This document shows, piece after piece, positions 1 through 7,601 of a stretch of DNA of 13,854 bases. Position 1 is the first letter of the stretch. Each line of letters begins with the position of its first letter. A program made the position numbers and the translations under genes. Under the pieces are notes generated by a model. That model was not told where the DNA came from. It saw only the letters and a list, made by a program, of their open reading frames with translations, and searched no databases. The stretch lies in assembly GCA_004297665.1 (NCBI GenBank), contig SCUP01000279.1:1-13854 (forward strand), written 5' to 3'. The DNA is from Nitrosarchaeum sp. GTDB taxonomy: Archaea > Thermoproteota > Nitrososphaeria > Nitrososphaerales > Nitrosopumilaceae.

Positions 1-874
1 CAATATCCTTGCCAATAAAATGGTAAATATCAGCAGAATTCCAAAACTCTTTTCCGTTTATGCCTTTATCGTCAAGAAATTTTATTGCAGTAGAAATGTA
101 TGCCAAATGATTATCAAACCAACCATAGAATACCTTGTCCTTAGCAGCTTCAAGTGGTACGGATACACCCCAAGAGATATCACGTGTAATATCCCAGTCA
201 ATCAGGCCAGATTTTATCCAGTTTTGAACGTATTTTTTCACATCTTTTTGCAGGTTGTCATTTTCATCTAGCCATTTGTATAATGAATCACCAAAAGTTT
301 TGAGCTTGAAAAAGAAATGAGTTGTCTTTTCTTTAGTAGGAGTTTGTCCACAAATAGAACATTTTGGATCAGATATTTCTTCAGGAACACGTCCACAACT
401 TTCGCAAAGATCAGAGTATTGATCAGCTGCATTACAATAAGGACATACACCTTTGACATATCTGTCAGGTAGAAATTTTTTGTCATTGCTGCAGTAAAAT
501 TGGATGATTTCTTTTTCGTAGATATGTCCTGCACTGTTGAGTTTTTTGAACACATCTTGAACAAAGGCAATATTTTCATGAGAGCTTGTTTTGTAGAAAA
601 AATCAAAATCAATGCCAAATGCAGTAAAATCATCATAATCACGTTTATTCCAATATGCAACATAATCAGAAGGAGTTTTACCTTCTTTTTCAGATTGTAT
701 CAAAATAGGAGTGCCAAAATCATCAGATGCACAAAAATAGTAAGCCTCAACTCCTTTTAATTTCAGAAATCTTGTGGTGACATCAGCAGGTAGATACGTT
801 GATGCAACGTGTCCTAGATGTATTTCTCCATTGGCATAAGGTAATGCACTAGTAATGATTGCTTTATTTTTCAT
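1..874 (-). CDS. metG: Methionyl-tRNA synthetase, 3' end missing (off window)
   Basis: Charges tRNA(Met) with methionine in the cytoplasm; class I aminoacyl-tRNA synthetase. About 291 codons are present, reading from an ATG at 872-874 to the window edge. The N-terminus begins MKNKAIITSALPYANG and carries the class I HIGH signature as HLGH at about residues 19-22. A zinc-knuckle region encoded by about 345-455 shows CPYC, CESC and CSICGQT, the multi-Cys-pair pattern of archaeal-type MetRS. The last readable residues, YHFIGKDI, are a conserved MetRS catalytic-domain motif. The KMSKS loop and anticodon-binding domain would lie beyond base 1. The gene starts 36 bases after the ahcY stop on the same strand and I see no convincing TATA element between them, so co-transcription with ahcY is likely. 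Both genes handle methionine metabolites. No frameshift is visible. Confidence 0.96.
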   Translation of the reverse strand, partial: MKNKAIITSALPYANGEIHLGHVASTYLPADVTTRFLKLKGVEAYYFCASDDFGTPILIQSEKEGKTPSDYVAYWNKRDYDDFTAFGIDFDFFYKTSSHENIAFVQDVFKKLNSAGHIYEKEIIQFYCSNDKKFLPDRYVKGVCPYCNAADQYSDLCESCGRVPEEISDPKCSICGQTPTKEKTTHFFFKLKTFGDSLYKWLDENDNLQKDVKKYVQNWIKSGLIDWDITRDISWGVSVPLEAAKDKVFYGWFDNHLAYISTAIKFLDDKGINGKEFWNSADIYHFIGKDI

Positions 875-910
875 CTATTTAGTTTGGAATCTAATTGGGG
901 TTAAGAAGTT

Positions 911-2152
911 TTACCAGCTATGTGCATATTTGACTTGCTCTGGTGTAAGCTTGTCAATTTTTACATCCATTGCATTTAGCGCATCAACTGCAACTTGTTT
1001 ATCAATTTCTTCTGGAACATTGATAATTTTATTGCCAATCTTTGCATGATTTTTGAGAATATACAAAATAGATAGAATTTGATTAGAAAATGACTGGGCC
1101 ATTACTTCGGGAGGATGGCCTTCTGCTGCAACAAGATTTGCCAGTCTTCCCTCACCAATAAGATAAACGCGTTTACCATTTTTGAGTGTGCATTCATCAA
1201 GGTTTGGTCTTACTCTTTTTACTGATTTTGATTCTTTTAGCAAAAACTTGCTATCAATTTCTACATCAAAGTGTCCTACATTTCCCATGACAGCGCCATT
1301 TTTCATTTGTAAAATGTGTTCTTTTCTAATTACGCTAGTCATTCCAGTACAAGTGATAAAGATATCACCTATTTTGCAGGCCTGTGCCATTGGCATCACT
1401 TCAAATCCATCCATGTGAGCTTCTAATGCCTTTACAGGATCAATCTCAGTTACTATTACTTTGGAACCCATTCCGTGACATCTTGCTGCGACACCGCGAC
1501 CAACCCAACCATACCCAACAACAACAACTCTTTTGGATGCCATAAGCAAATTCATTGCACGCAAGTATCCATCAATTGTACTTTGTCCAGTTCCATATCG
1601 ATTATCAAACATGTGTTTTGTGTATGCCTCATTGACTAAAATTACAGGATAGCGAAGTTTGCCCTGATTTGCAACAGCTCTAATTCTAGTTACACCCGCA
1701 GTTGTCTCTTCAGTTGCACCAAGAATTTTCATGTTTTTGTATCTATTATCAAAGTGAGCTTTTACATTCATGTCAGCACCATCATCAGTCAAAATAGTAG
1801 GTTTGTGATTCAAGACTTGGTCAATACACCAATCATATTCTTTTACAGATTGTCCATGCCATGCATAAACATGAATTCCTTGTGATGCTAAAAATGCTGC
1901 AATATCATCTTGTGTGGTAAGAGGATTTCCACCACAGCATGCAACAGTAGCACCGAGTTCCTTTGCACCCATTAAAAGAACAGATGTTTCCTTTGTTATG
2001 TGTAAACAAAATCCTACTGTAACACCTTTGAGAGGTTTGGATTTTTTAAATCGATTAATAGTATTGTCTAAGATTTGCATGTGAGATCTAGCCCACTCAT
2101 AAGACAATTTACCGTCTTGAATCAATTTTGCGCTAGACTTTACTTTGCTCAA
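911..2152 (-). CDS. ahcY: S-adenosyl-L-homocysteine hydrolase (adenosylhomocysteinase)
   Basis: NAD-dependent cytoplasmic enzyme that reversibly splits S-adenosylhomocysteine into adenosine and homocysteine, relieving product inhibition of methyltransferases. The 413-residue length is typical for archaeal and bacterial members. Visible family motifs are CLHITKET with His51, DDGAD at 123-127, GATEETTAG at 145-153 (substrate Glu), NEAYTKHMFDNRYG at 174-187 with Lys179 and Asp183, the NAD Rossmann motif GYGWVGRG at 213-220 followed by acidic Glu236, NVGHFD at 291-296 and AEGHP at 343-347. The start is TTG: an in-frame TGA lies 12 bases upstream, no ATG occurs before Met25, and a TATA element sits about 26-28 bases upstream, fitting a leaderless mRNA that begins at the TTG. 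It is divergent from the Rieske gene and precedes metG. Confidence 0.97.
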   Translation of the reverse strand: MSKVKSSAKLIQDGKLSYEWARSHMQILDNTINRFKKSKPLKGVTVGFCLHITKETSVLLMGAKELGATVACCGGNPLTTQDDIAAFLASQGIHVYAWHGQSVKEYDWCIDQVLNHKPTILTDDGADMNVKAHFDNRYKNMKILGATEETTAGVTRIRAVANQGKLRYPVILVNEAYTKHMFDNRYGTGQSTIDGYLRAMNLLMASKRVVVVGYGWVGRGVAARCHGMGSKVIVTEIDPVKALEAHMDGFEVMPMAQACKIGDIFITCTGMTSVIRKEHILQMKNGAVMGNVGHFDVEIDSKFLLKESKSVKRVRPNLDECTLKNGKRVYLIGEGRLANLVAAEGHPPEVMAQSFSNQILSILYILKNHAKIGNKIINVPEEIDKQVAVDALNAMDVKIDKLTPEQVKYAHSW

Positions 2153-2174
2153 TACAATTTGGCTTCAGAAAGAG

Positions 2175-2180
2175 TATAAA
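2175..2180 (-). promoter_or_regulatory. TATA box for ahcY (leaderless promoter)
   Basis: The minus strand reads TTTATA here, with its first base 28 nt upstream of the TTG start at 2152. That is the archaeal BoxA-to-start distance expected if transcription begins at the start codon itself. On the plus strand the same bases read TATAAAATT and could also serve the divergent Rieske gene with a leader of roughly 13 nt. Assignment is by spacing and sequence only. Confidence 0.6.
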
Positions 2181-2215
2181 ATTCTATCATGCGAATCTAA
2201 ATAAATGACAAAATC

Positions 2216-2533
2216 ATGAAATTAGCTAGTATGGCTTGGAAAAAAATTGCAGAGAAAGGAGAAATTGCCACAGGCAAAGGAAAGGCCTTTAAAATTGATG
2301 GAAAACAAATTGCAATATTTAACCAAGGGGGATATCACGCAATAGATGATCTTTGTGTTCATCAAGATGGATCAATTGCACCAGGAAAACTAGAAGGAGA
2401 TATTGTAGAATGCCCATTGCATTTTTGGCATTATAATATCAAGACAGGTGAATTGAAAGACTATCTTAAAGATGTGAAATTAGCAACATATCATGTTGAA
2501 GCAAGAAATGACGGAATTTACGTAGACATTTAA
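2216..2533 (+). CDS. Rieske-type [2Fe-2S] ferredoxin
   Basis: Small soluble electron carrier with one Rieske cluster. The two ligand pairs are Cys47-x-His49 and Cys66-x2-His69 (sequence CVHQDG ... CPLHFWHY), the CxH-x16-CxxH pattern of Rieske ferredoxins of the dioxygenase-ferredoxin / NirD type. At 105 residues it has the usual single-domain length, with no signal peptide or membrane anchor, so it is not the bc1-type Rieske subunit. The start could instead be Met6 at 2231 (MAWKKI...), which resembles typical family N-termini; an AT element at 2198-2206 (AAATAAATG) lies about 26 bases before that codon. The gene is monocistronic by position, being divergent from ahcY and 133 bases from nadE. 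Its redox partner cannot be told from this window. Confidence 0.93.
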   Translation: MKLASMAWKKIAEKGEIATGKGKAFKIDGKQIAIFNQGGYHAIDDLCVHQDGSIAPGKLEGDIVECPLHFWHYNIKTGELKDYLKDVKLATYHVEARNDGIYVDI

Positions 2534-2547
2534 AAAATCCTATTTTT
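2533..2547 (+). terminator. Possible terminator after the Rieske gene
   Basis: Immediately at the stop codon there is an A/T hairpin, AAAAAT-CCT-ATTTTT (6-bp arms, 3-base loop), ending in a T run. Archaeal transcription commonly ends at T-rich tracts, so this could release the Rieske transcript. The stem is all A-T and may be chance in AT-rich DNA. Confidence 0.35.
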
Positions 2548-2635
2548 GAGAACGGTTGGATACGAATACAAAATTTACAAAAATAGAGCAGTATGTGTTA
2601 AAAATGAACAAATTCAGTTGTAATCTTGGCACAAC

Positions 2636-2642
2636 TTTTATT
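2636..2642 (+). promoter_or_regulatory. Candidate TATA box for the nadE-cysS operon
   Basis: TTTTATT lies about 25-31 bases upstream of the nadE TTG start at 2667, the spacing expected for a leaderless or near-leaderless archaeal transcript. The rest of the 133-base spacer 2534-2666 shows no RNA gene or other recognisable element. The match to a TATA consensus is only partial. Confidence 0.4.
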
Positions 2643-2666
2643 CTTACGGTTTCTGAAAATAATTGA

Positions 2667-3461
2667 TTGAATCAGAAGATTTTAGATGAGATAATCCATC
2701 AAGATTATGCTGCCATTACAAACACCATTGAGGATTTTCTAATAAAGCAGATTGAAAAAAACAAGGCAAAAGGAGTGATTCTTGGCCTAAGCGGAGGGAT
2801 TGATTCTGCAGTACTGGCCTATATTTGTAAAAGAATACTCAAAGAAAAAACAATGACAATCATAATGCCAGATACACAAATCACACCAAGTATAGAAACA
2901 GAAGATGCAATGAAAATGATAGCACTTACAGGATTAGAATACAAACTAATCGATATCAAACCAATTGTAAATGAATATTCAAATTATCTGGAACCAAACG
3001 ATTGGGCCAAAGGAAATCTCAGAGCACGTGTAAGAGCAAATATTTTGTATTATTACGCAAATGCAAAAAACTACTTGGTATTAGGTTCAAGTGACAAAAG
3101 TGAGTATTTGATTGGATATTTTACAAAATATGGGGATGGTGCATCAGATTTAGTCCCAATAATTTCATTGTACAAATTACAAGTAAGAGAGATTGCAAAA
3201 TTTTTAGGTGTGCCGCAAAATGTCATTGAAAAAAAGAGTAGCCCACATCTATGGAAGGAGCACGAAGCTGAAAAGGAACTAGGAATATCATATGAAGACA
3301 TAGATTCCATACTTTATTGTATTTTTGACAAAAAACTCTCAGTTGAAAAAACTATAGAAACATTACAAATTGAAAAACAAATTGTAGAAAAAGTATACCA
3401 ATTACATCTCAATAGTATACATAAAAGAGAACCACAGCAAAAACCATTTGAGGATCTATGA
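2667..3461 (+). CDS. nadE: NH3-dependent NAD+ synthetase
   Basis: Final step of NAD biosynthesis: ATP-dependent amidation of nicotinic acid adenine dinucleotide. The 264-residue protein has only the synthetase domain, so it should use ammonia directly; the glutaminase (nitrilase) domain of long NadE forms is absent. The PP-loop ATP signature is GLSGGIDSAVL at 40-50. Further family signatures are GNLRARVRANILY at 116-128, GSSDKSEYLIGYFTKYGDG at 140-158 and the archaeal-style loop KKSSPHLWKEHEAEKELG at 189-206. The start is TTG: an in-frame TGA immediately precedes it, so no longer form exists. Its stop overlaps the cysS ATG by 4 bases (ATGA), implying translational coupling. Confidence 0.96.
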   Translation: MNQKILDEIIHQDYAAITNTIEDFLIKQIEKNKAKGVILGLSGGIDSAVLAYICKRILKEKTMTIIMPDTQITPSIETEDAMKMIALTGLEYKLIDIKPIVNEYSNYLEPNDWAKGNLRARVRANILYYYANAKNYLVLGSSDKSEYLIGYFTKYGDGASDLVPIISLYKLQVREIAKFLGVPQNVIEKKSSPHLWKEHEAEKELGISYEDIDSILYCIFDKKLSVEKTIETLQIEKQIVEKVYQLHLNSIHKREPQQKPFEDL

Positions 3462-4852
3462 AACTGCAAGATACGCTTAGTAATTCAGAACAAATGCTAG
3501 ACATTTCAAAAAAGATAAGAGTTTACTTGTGTGGGGTTACAGTTTACGACGAATCACACATAGGACACGCAAGGACAATAATTGTTTTTGATGTTCTAAG
3601 AAAATACTTGGAGAGCAAGGGAGTCACAGTAAACTTTGTTCAAAATTTTACAGATGTTGATGATAAAATAATAAATCGTGCCGAGTCAGAAAATACAACT
3701 GCAGAACAAATTAGTTCAAGATACATTCAAAATTATTTCAATGATTTTGATGGACTAAATGTAAAGCGTGCAACAAATTATCCCAAAGCAACTGAGCACA
3801 TAGAAGATATTAAAAATTTCATCAAGAAACTAATTGAAAAAGACATAGCATATGTATCAAAGAATGGAGTATATTTCTCAGTATCAAAATTTCCCCAATA
3901 TGGCAAATTATCCAAAAAGAAGATAGACGAATTACAATCGGGTGCAAGAATTGAAGTAGACGAGGCAAAAAAAGATCCGCTAGATTTTGCATTGTGGAAA
4001 TTTTCAGATATCAATCCACTGTGGGATAGCCCATGGGGCAAAGGCAGACCAGGATGGCACATAGAATGCTCTGCAATGAGCATACGATACCTTGGAGAAA
4101 ATTTTGACATACATGGAGGCGGCAGAGATTTGATATTTCCTCATCATGAAAATGAAATTGCACAATCAGAGTCATTTACATCAAAACAATTTGCAAAAAT
4201 TTGGATGCACGTAGGAATGGTTACAATTAACGGTGAAAAAATGTCAAAATCACTTGGAAACATCAAATCAATAAAACATGTTTTAGATAACTGGGGGTCA
4301 AATGTAATCAGATTATTTTGTTTGTCAGGACATTATTCAAAATCAATAGACTATTCTGAAGAATTGTTAAAAGAGAATCTCATAAAATGGCGCCAAGCTG
4401 AGATATGTTATTATGAATTGATTCATGCAAATAATAAAAATCATAACAGTGAAATCAAATCACTAATTGAGGAAACAAGTAACGAATTTGATAATGCGTT
4501 AGAATCTGACTTTAATACTCATCTTGCACTTTTGGCATTTTTTAAACTTGTAAAAGAAGTAAATCATTTAGCCGCCGAAGAAAAATTAGACTCAAATGAT
4601 GCTAAAATAATTATTCCAGAATTTGAAAGAATGCTTGAAATTTTAGGATTGATTATTCCAAAAATAACCCTAGAACAAAAACAAGAAATTGACAATTTGA
4701 TCACAAACAGAGAACAATTAAGAAAAGAAAAGAAATTTCAAGAAGCAGACAAAATCAGAGATAGACTTAATGAAATGAACATTGAGTTAATTGATCATAA
4801 AGGAAAAACAATTTGGATGCGAAAAGAAAAGATCAGGGTAGATATACAGTAA
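3458..4852 (+). CDS. cysS: Cysteinyl-tRNA synthetase
   Basis: Charges tRNA(Cys) with cysteine; class I synthetase, 464 residues, normal length. The HIGH motif is HIGH at 34-37 and the KMSKS loop is KMSKS at 261-265. The zinc site that discriminates cysteine is complete by alignment to the bacterial enzyme: Cys25 (LCGVTVYD), Cys204 (WHIECSAM), His229 and Glu233 (FPHHENEIAQS), with spacing matching E. coli CysRS. The C-terminal helical region includes the KKFQEADKIRDRL segment typical of the family. A GAGG sequence at 3450-3453, inside the end of nadE, can act as a ribosome-binding site. A direct CysRS means the cell does not depend only on the SepRS/SepCysS route. Confidence 0.97.
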   Translation: MKLQDTLSNSEQMLDISKKIRVYLCGVTVYDESHIGHARTIIVFDVLRKYLESKGVTVNFVQNFTDVDDKIINRAESENTTAEQISSRYIQNYFNDFDGLNVKRATNYPKATEHIEDIKNFIKKLIEKDIAYVSKNGVYFSVSKFPQYGKLSKKKIDELQSGARIEVDEAKKDPLDFALWKFSDINPLWDSPWGKGRPGWHIECSAMSIRYLGENFDIHGGGRDLIFPHHENEIAQSESFTSKQFAKIWMHVGMVTINGEKMSKSLGNIKSIKHVLDNWGSNVIRLFCLSGHYSKSIDYSEELLKENLIKWRQAEICYYELIHANNKNHNSEIKSLIEETSNEFDNALESDFNTHLALLAFFKLVKEVNHLAAEEKLDSNDAKIIIPEFERMLEILGLIIPKITLEQKQEIDNLITNREQLRKEKKFQEADKIRDRLNEMNIELIDHKGKTIWMRKEKIRVDIQ

Positions 4853-4856
4853 GGCA

Positions 4857-5033
4857 GTGCAAGCGCCAGTACAAATAGAGGAAGAAACAGAATGGAATAT
4901 GTCGTTATTTTGTGAAAAATGTAACAGTCGAAGACTTCCAAAATGGATAAAAGAAGAAAACAAGACACATTGGCTTTGTGAAACTTGTGACAATTATGTA
5001 GACGGTGAAAACAACATCATCGTCAAAGCATAA
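4857..5033 (+). CDS. Small zinc-ribbon protein, function unknown
   Basis: A 58-residue protein if started at GTG (4857), or 44 residues from ATG at 4899. Two Cys-x2-Cys knuckles are present, Cys19-Glu-Lys-Cys22 and Cys41-Glu-Thr-Cys44, separated by a basic, Trp-containing stretch (RRLPKW). This is the layout of a minimal zinc ribbon. The N-terminal 15 residues are acidic, and a hydrophobic beta-like tail (NNIIVKA) ends the protein. It lies 4 bases after the cysS stop on the same strand, so it is probably the third gene of the nadE-cysS operon. I do not recognise a named family; nucleic-acid or protein binding is only a guess. The clean open frame with paired cysteines argues that it is real. 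An in-frame TAG at 4839 limits the N-terminus, and the exact start is uncertain. Confidence 0.72.
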   Translation: MQAPVQIEEETEWNMSLFCEKCNSRRLPKWIKEENKTHWLCETCDNYVDGENNIIVKA

Positions 5034-5038
5034 AAGAA

Positions 5039-5046
5039 TTTTAAAA
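5039..5046. terminator. Possible bidirectional T-tract terminator between convergent operons
   Basis: The self-complementary TTTTAAAA gives a T run on both strands, 6 bases past the zinc-ribbon stop on the plus strand and about 80 bases past the hyfI stop on the minus strand. Convergent archaeal units often end at such tracts. The rest of 5034-5126 shows only a weak 4-bp hairpin near 5098-5117 and no gene. Confidence 0.3.
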
Positions 5047-5126
5047 CGAGATGAAATGTACGATTAATTTATCATAAATTACTGCGACAGCATAATATCT
5101 CCTCATATTTCCGGAGGTCATTACAA

Positions 5127-5945
5127 TCAGATTTTGTTTATTGCCATTAGTATACCATAAAGCAGTGCTTGTGGTCTCGGAGGACATCCTGGAATGTAGA
5201 CATTCACAGGAACAATGCTGTCTATACCTCCGGTAGTGGCATAATTGTTGCCAAATATTCCACCACTGCACGCACATGCACCCACTGCAATAACGATTTT
5301 AGGATTAGGAGTAGAATCATATGCAATTTTTAATGCTCTTTCCATGTTTTTGGATGCAGGACCTGTTACCAATAAAATATCAGCATGGCGGGGGGATGCT
5401 ACAAAAGTAATTCCAAATCGCTCAATGTCATAAACAGAATTATTTAATGCATTGATTTCTATTTCACATCCATTACAAGAACCTGCATCAATTTCTCTAA
5501 TGGTCAGGGATCTTCCAAAAATTTTGTTAATTTTACTTTTTAATTCTTGTCCTAATTCATCATATGTCTTTCCAAATGGAACATACATGGAAAATGTTTC
5601 GATAAGATCACCTCTTCTTTTTTTCGCTAAATCAAATTTGTTTGTAATTTTAATTAGTTCAGGAGATTTTACTTGACAGTTTCCACATAAAATGCACTTT
5701 CCATTATCTAGATGAATTTTTAAATTATTATTATCATTTTGATATGTAATAGCATGTGTAGGGCATGAGTTTTCTAATATTTTTCCAGTTTCATCCTTTA
5801 AGACAAAATCTTTGTCAGGATCTAATATAACATATCCTCGATAATTTGCTGCAATAGTATCATCCATTTTCAGCGGATCTTTTATTGCAGCCGATTTGAA
5901 TGACATGTCAATCAAATGGTCTGTTTTATCGCTATTTTTTTTCAT
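5127..5945 (-). CDS. hyfI: Ferredoxin domain fused to NuoB/HyfI-like small subunit of Ehr-type complex
   Basis: The electron-transfer subunit facing the membrane arm. Residues about 145-272 are a NuoB / hydrogenase-small-subunit domain with the full proximal [4Fe-4S] ligand set: Cys157-x2-Cys160 (SCNGCEIE), Cys224 (GACACSGG) and Cys254 (PGCPPRP). Residues about 30-100 form a ferredoxin-like domain with Cys61-Pro and Cys84-x2-Cys87-x2-Cys90. The first CxxCxxC half is missing, and the last Cys of the second half is Ser94 (before Pro95). The remaining four cysteines are exactly those needed for one [4Fe-4S] cluster. The E. coli Hyf system uses separate HyfH and HyfI proteins, so this is a fusion or a lineage-specific arrangement. 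The ATG overlaps the hyfG stop by 4 bases, and it is the last gene of the operon. Electrons probably pass from an external donor through the N-terminal cluster to the proximal cluster; the donor is unknown. Confidence 0.93.
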   Translation of the reverse strand: MKKNSDKTDHLIDMSFKSAAIKDPLKMDDTIAANYRGYVILDPDKDFVLKDETGKILENSCPTHAITYQNDNNNLKIHLDNGKCILCGNCQVKSPELIKITNKFDLAKKRRGDLIETFSMYVPFGKTYDELGQELKSKINKIFGRSLTIREIDAGSCNGCEIEINALNNSVYDIERFGITFVASPRHADILLVTGPASKNMERALKIAYDSTPNPKIVIAVGACACSGGIFGNNYATTGGIDSIVPVNVYIPGCPPRPQALLYGILMAINKI

Positions 5946-7564
5946 AAGTCGTTCCCCGAATAAGAAAAATCAAAGCTTTTGTTAATTACTGGAAAATCAG
6001 CAACAATGTTATTCAATACAGCGTGCTCAATAACAGACCAATTTGAAAAAGAAGCTGTTCTGATCTTATATCTAAAAATAGAATTATCTTCTCCAATCAT
6101 GACCCAATGTAACGTCTCTCCTCTATGAGATTCAGCATAGCCCAAGCCAGATGAATATGGAATTAATTCATCACCCATAGACACCGATAGCCCATCATCT
6201 TTTAGAGTAGTGATAGAGTCTATGATGGCTTTTGATTGCCTCAAATCATCCACACGACTCATAAATCGAGATAAAACATCGCCAATCCGTTTTTGTAATT
6301 CCACCTGATGCTCCATTGTTTCTCTAAGTGTCTTTTGTTTCAAGTTTATTGATGGATAATAGCCGTAGGGATGAGTCTGTCTAGTATCAGTTTCAATACC
6401 AATACATCTAGAAGAGATTCCTACCAGTCCCAGATCTCTTGCCAGTTGTTTTTCGATTATGCCAGTATTTCGTAATCTGTCCATTACCGATGGATTTGAT
6501 TTTAAATGATCAAATATTTTTTCAAAAATCTGAAAAGCATCATCCAAAACAAAGTGAATGTCAATTAACATTTCATCTGTTATGTTAATTTTTACGCCAC
6601 CAATTTGATTAACTCCAAACAATATTCTGCTTCCAGATAATCTTTCGTTTAATTGCATGATTTGCTCTTTTAAAATATTTAATCTAGATGCACCGTATGG
6701 AAATCCAACATCTGCAAGAATTCCACCAAGTGTTCCAAAGTGATTATAGATTCTTTCCAATTCTGCAAACAACAATCTAATTTGTTCTGCTTTTTGTGGG
6801 ATTGTCAACTGGGCAATTTTCTCAATTGCTTGACAAAACGCAACAGAGTTTGCTATAGATTCATCACCTGAAATTCTTTCTGACAAAAACACAACATCGT
6901 TTATTGGCATGCTTTCTGCTAGTTTTTCTATTCCTTTGTAAGTATATCCCAAGCGAGTTTCCAAGGTGATTATGGTTTCGCCTAGAACACTGAATCTAAA
7001 ATGACCTGGCTCAATTATTCCTGCATGTATTGGACCTACAGGAATTTCACATACTCCTTCTCCGGTGATTGGGGTAAATTCAAACTGTTTTAAATTTCTC
7101 TTTACATCATCATTCAAGTTAAAGTCTTTTCGTAGTGGAAAAACATTATTTGGAAAATCATGTAAGATTAATGGTTTGATATTTGGATTTTCCTTAGCAG
7201 TTAAACCAAACATATCATTAATTTCCCTTTCATATAGAATTGAAGAAGGAAATACATCATAGAGACTAGGAAAATGCGGATGACTTTCACCTATAGATAT
7301 GGTTACAAACAAGAAAAAATCATCAGCATCAGAGCCAAAAACATGTCTAATTTTGAATTCATGGTTTAATTCTCGTTCATCACAGCAGATTATTGTCAAC
7401 AATCTAAGATCAAAATCCTGTTTCAAAAATTTGCAGAAGTCATGCAATTTATTGGGATCATTTAGAACTAGATGCAATTCATTGTTGTTTTCGATTTTTT
7501 TTATATCAGAATCAAATTTTCCTAATTTGGAATAATATTTACTGATTATTTCCTTATGGTTCAT
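5942..7564 (-). CDS. hyfG: HyfG/HycE-like NuoC-NuoD fusion lacking NiFe ligands (Ehr catalytic-type subunit)
   Basis: Large soluble subunit of a complex I / group 4 hydrogenase-type complex, 540 residues. Residues about 1-160 are a NuoC-like (30 kDa) domain with the signature EREINDMFG at 112-120. Residues about 170-540 are a NuoD / hydrogenase-large-subunit domain with the hydrogenase-style loop GPIHAGIIEPGHFRF at 177-191. In hydrogenases the NiFe ligands lie in ERxCGxC and DPCxxC. Here the first reads ERISGDES at 229-236 (Cys to Ser232 and Glu235), and the C-terminal one reads FDFSYSG at 531-537 (Cys to Ser534 and Gly537). All four ligand cysteines are therefore absent and H2 chemistry is not expected. 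The complex I quinone-site Tyr is also not evident: Gly233 lies at the aligned position. The ATG is preceded by a strong Shine-Dalgarno and follows hyfF by 37 bases. This fits the Ehr (energy-converting hydrogenase-related) group. Confidence 0.94.
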   Translation of the reverse strand: MNHKEIISKYYSKLGKFDSDIKKIENNNELHLVLNDPNKLHDFCKFLKQDFDLRLLTIICCDERELNHEFKIRHVFGSDADDFFLFVTISIGESHPHFPSLYDVFPSSILYEREINDMFGLTAKENPNIKPLILHDFPNNVFPLRKDFNLNDDVKRNLKQFEFTPITGEGVCEIPVGPIHAGIIEPGHFRFSVLGETIITLETRLGYTYKGIEKLAESMPINDVVFLSERISGDESIANSVAFCQAIEKIAQLTIPQKAEQIRLLFAELERIYNHFGTLGGILADVGFPYGASRLNILKEQIMQLNERLSGSRILFGVNQIGGVKINITDEMLIDIHFVLDDAFQIFEKIFDHLKSNPSVMDRLRNTGIIEKQLARDLGLVGISSRCIGIETDTRQTHPYGYYPSINLKQKTLRETMEHQVELQKRIGDVLSRFMSRVDDLRQSKAIIDSITTLKDDGLSVSMGDELIPYSSGLGYAESHRGETLHWVMIGEDNSIFRYKIRTASFSNWSVIEHAVLNNIVADFPVINKSFDFSYSGNDL

Positions 7565-7571
7565 AAATTTT

Positions 7572-7577
7572 CACCTC
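7572..7577 (-). promoter_or_regulatory. Strong Shine-Dalgarno before hyfG
   Basis: The minus strand reads GAGGTG 7 bases upstream of the hyfG ATG, inside the only real gap (37 bases) of the operon. The other internal hyf genes start by overlap or within 2 bases of the preceding stop. This site suggests independent re-initiation for the soluble-arm subunits, allowing them to be translated at a different level from the membrane subunits. Confidence 0.6.
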
Positions 7578-7601
7578 TAAAATAACACATGTAAGATATC
7601 A

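Noticed and set aside
268..663. 131-residue open frame on the minus strand
   Set aside because: Lies in another frame inside metG, whose own frame carries the HIGH and Cys-knuckle motifs.
2534..2666. Small RNA, tRNA or riboswitch in the Rieske-nadE spacer
   Set aside because: No cloverleaf, conserved aptamer core or strong fold is visible; only a weak terminator and a TATA-like element.
5098..5117. Hairpin CTCC...GGAG as a terminator of the hyf operon
   Set aside because: Only a 4-bp stem with a 10-base loop and no adjacent T run; indistinguishable from chance.
5041..5277. 78-residue minus-strand frame running past the end of hyfI
   Set aside because: Mostly overlaps hyfI in another frame with Trp/Cys-rich nonsense composition; no ribosome site or family signal.
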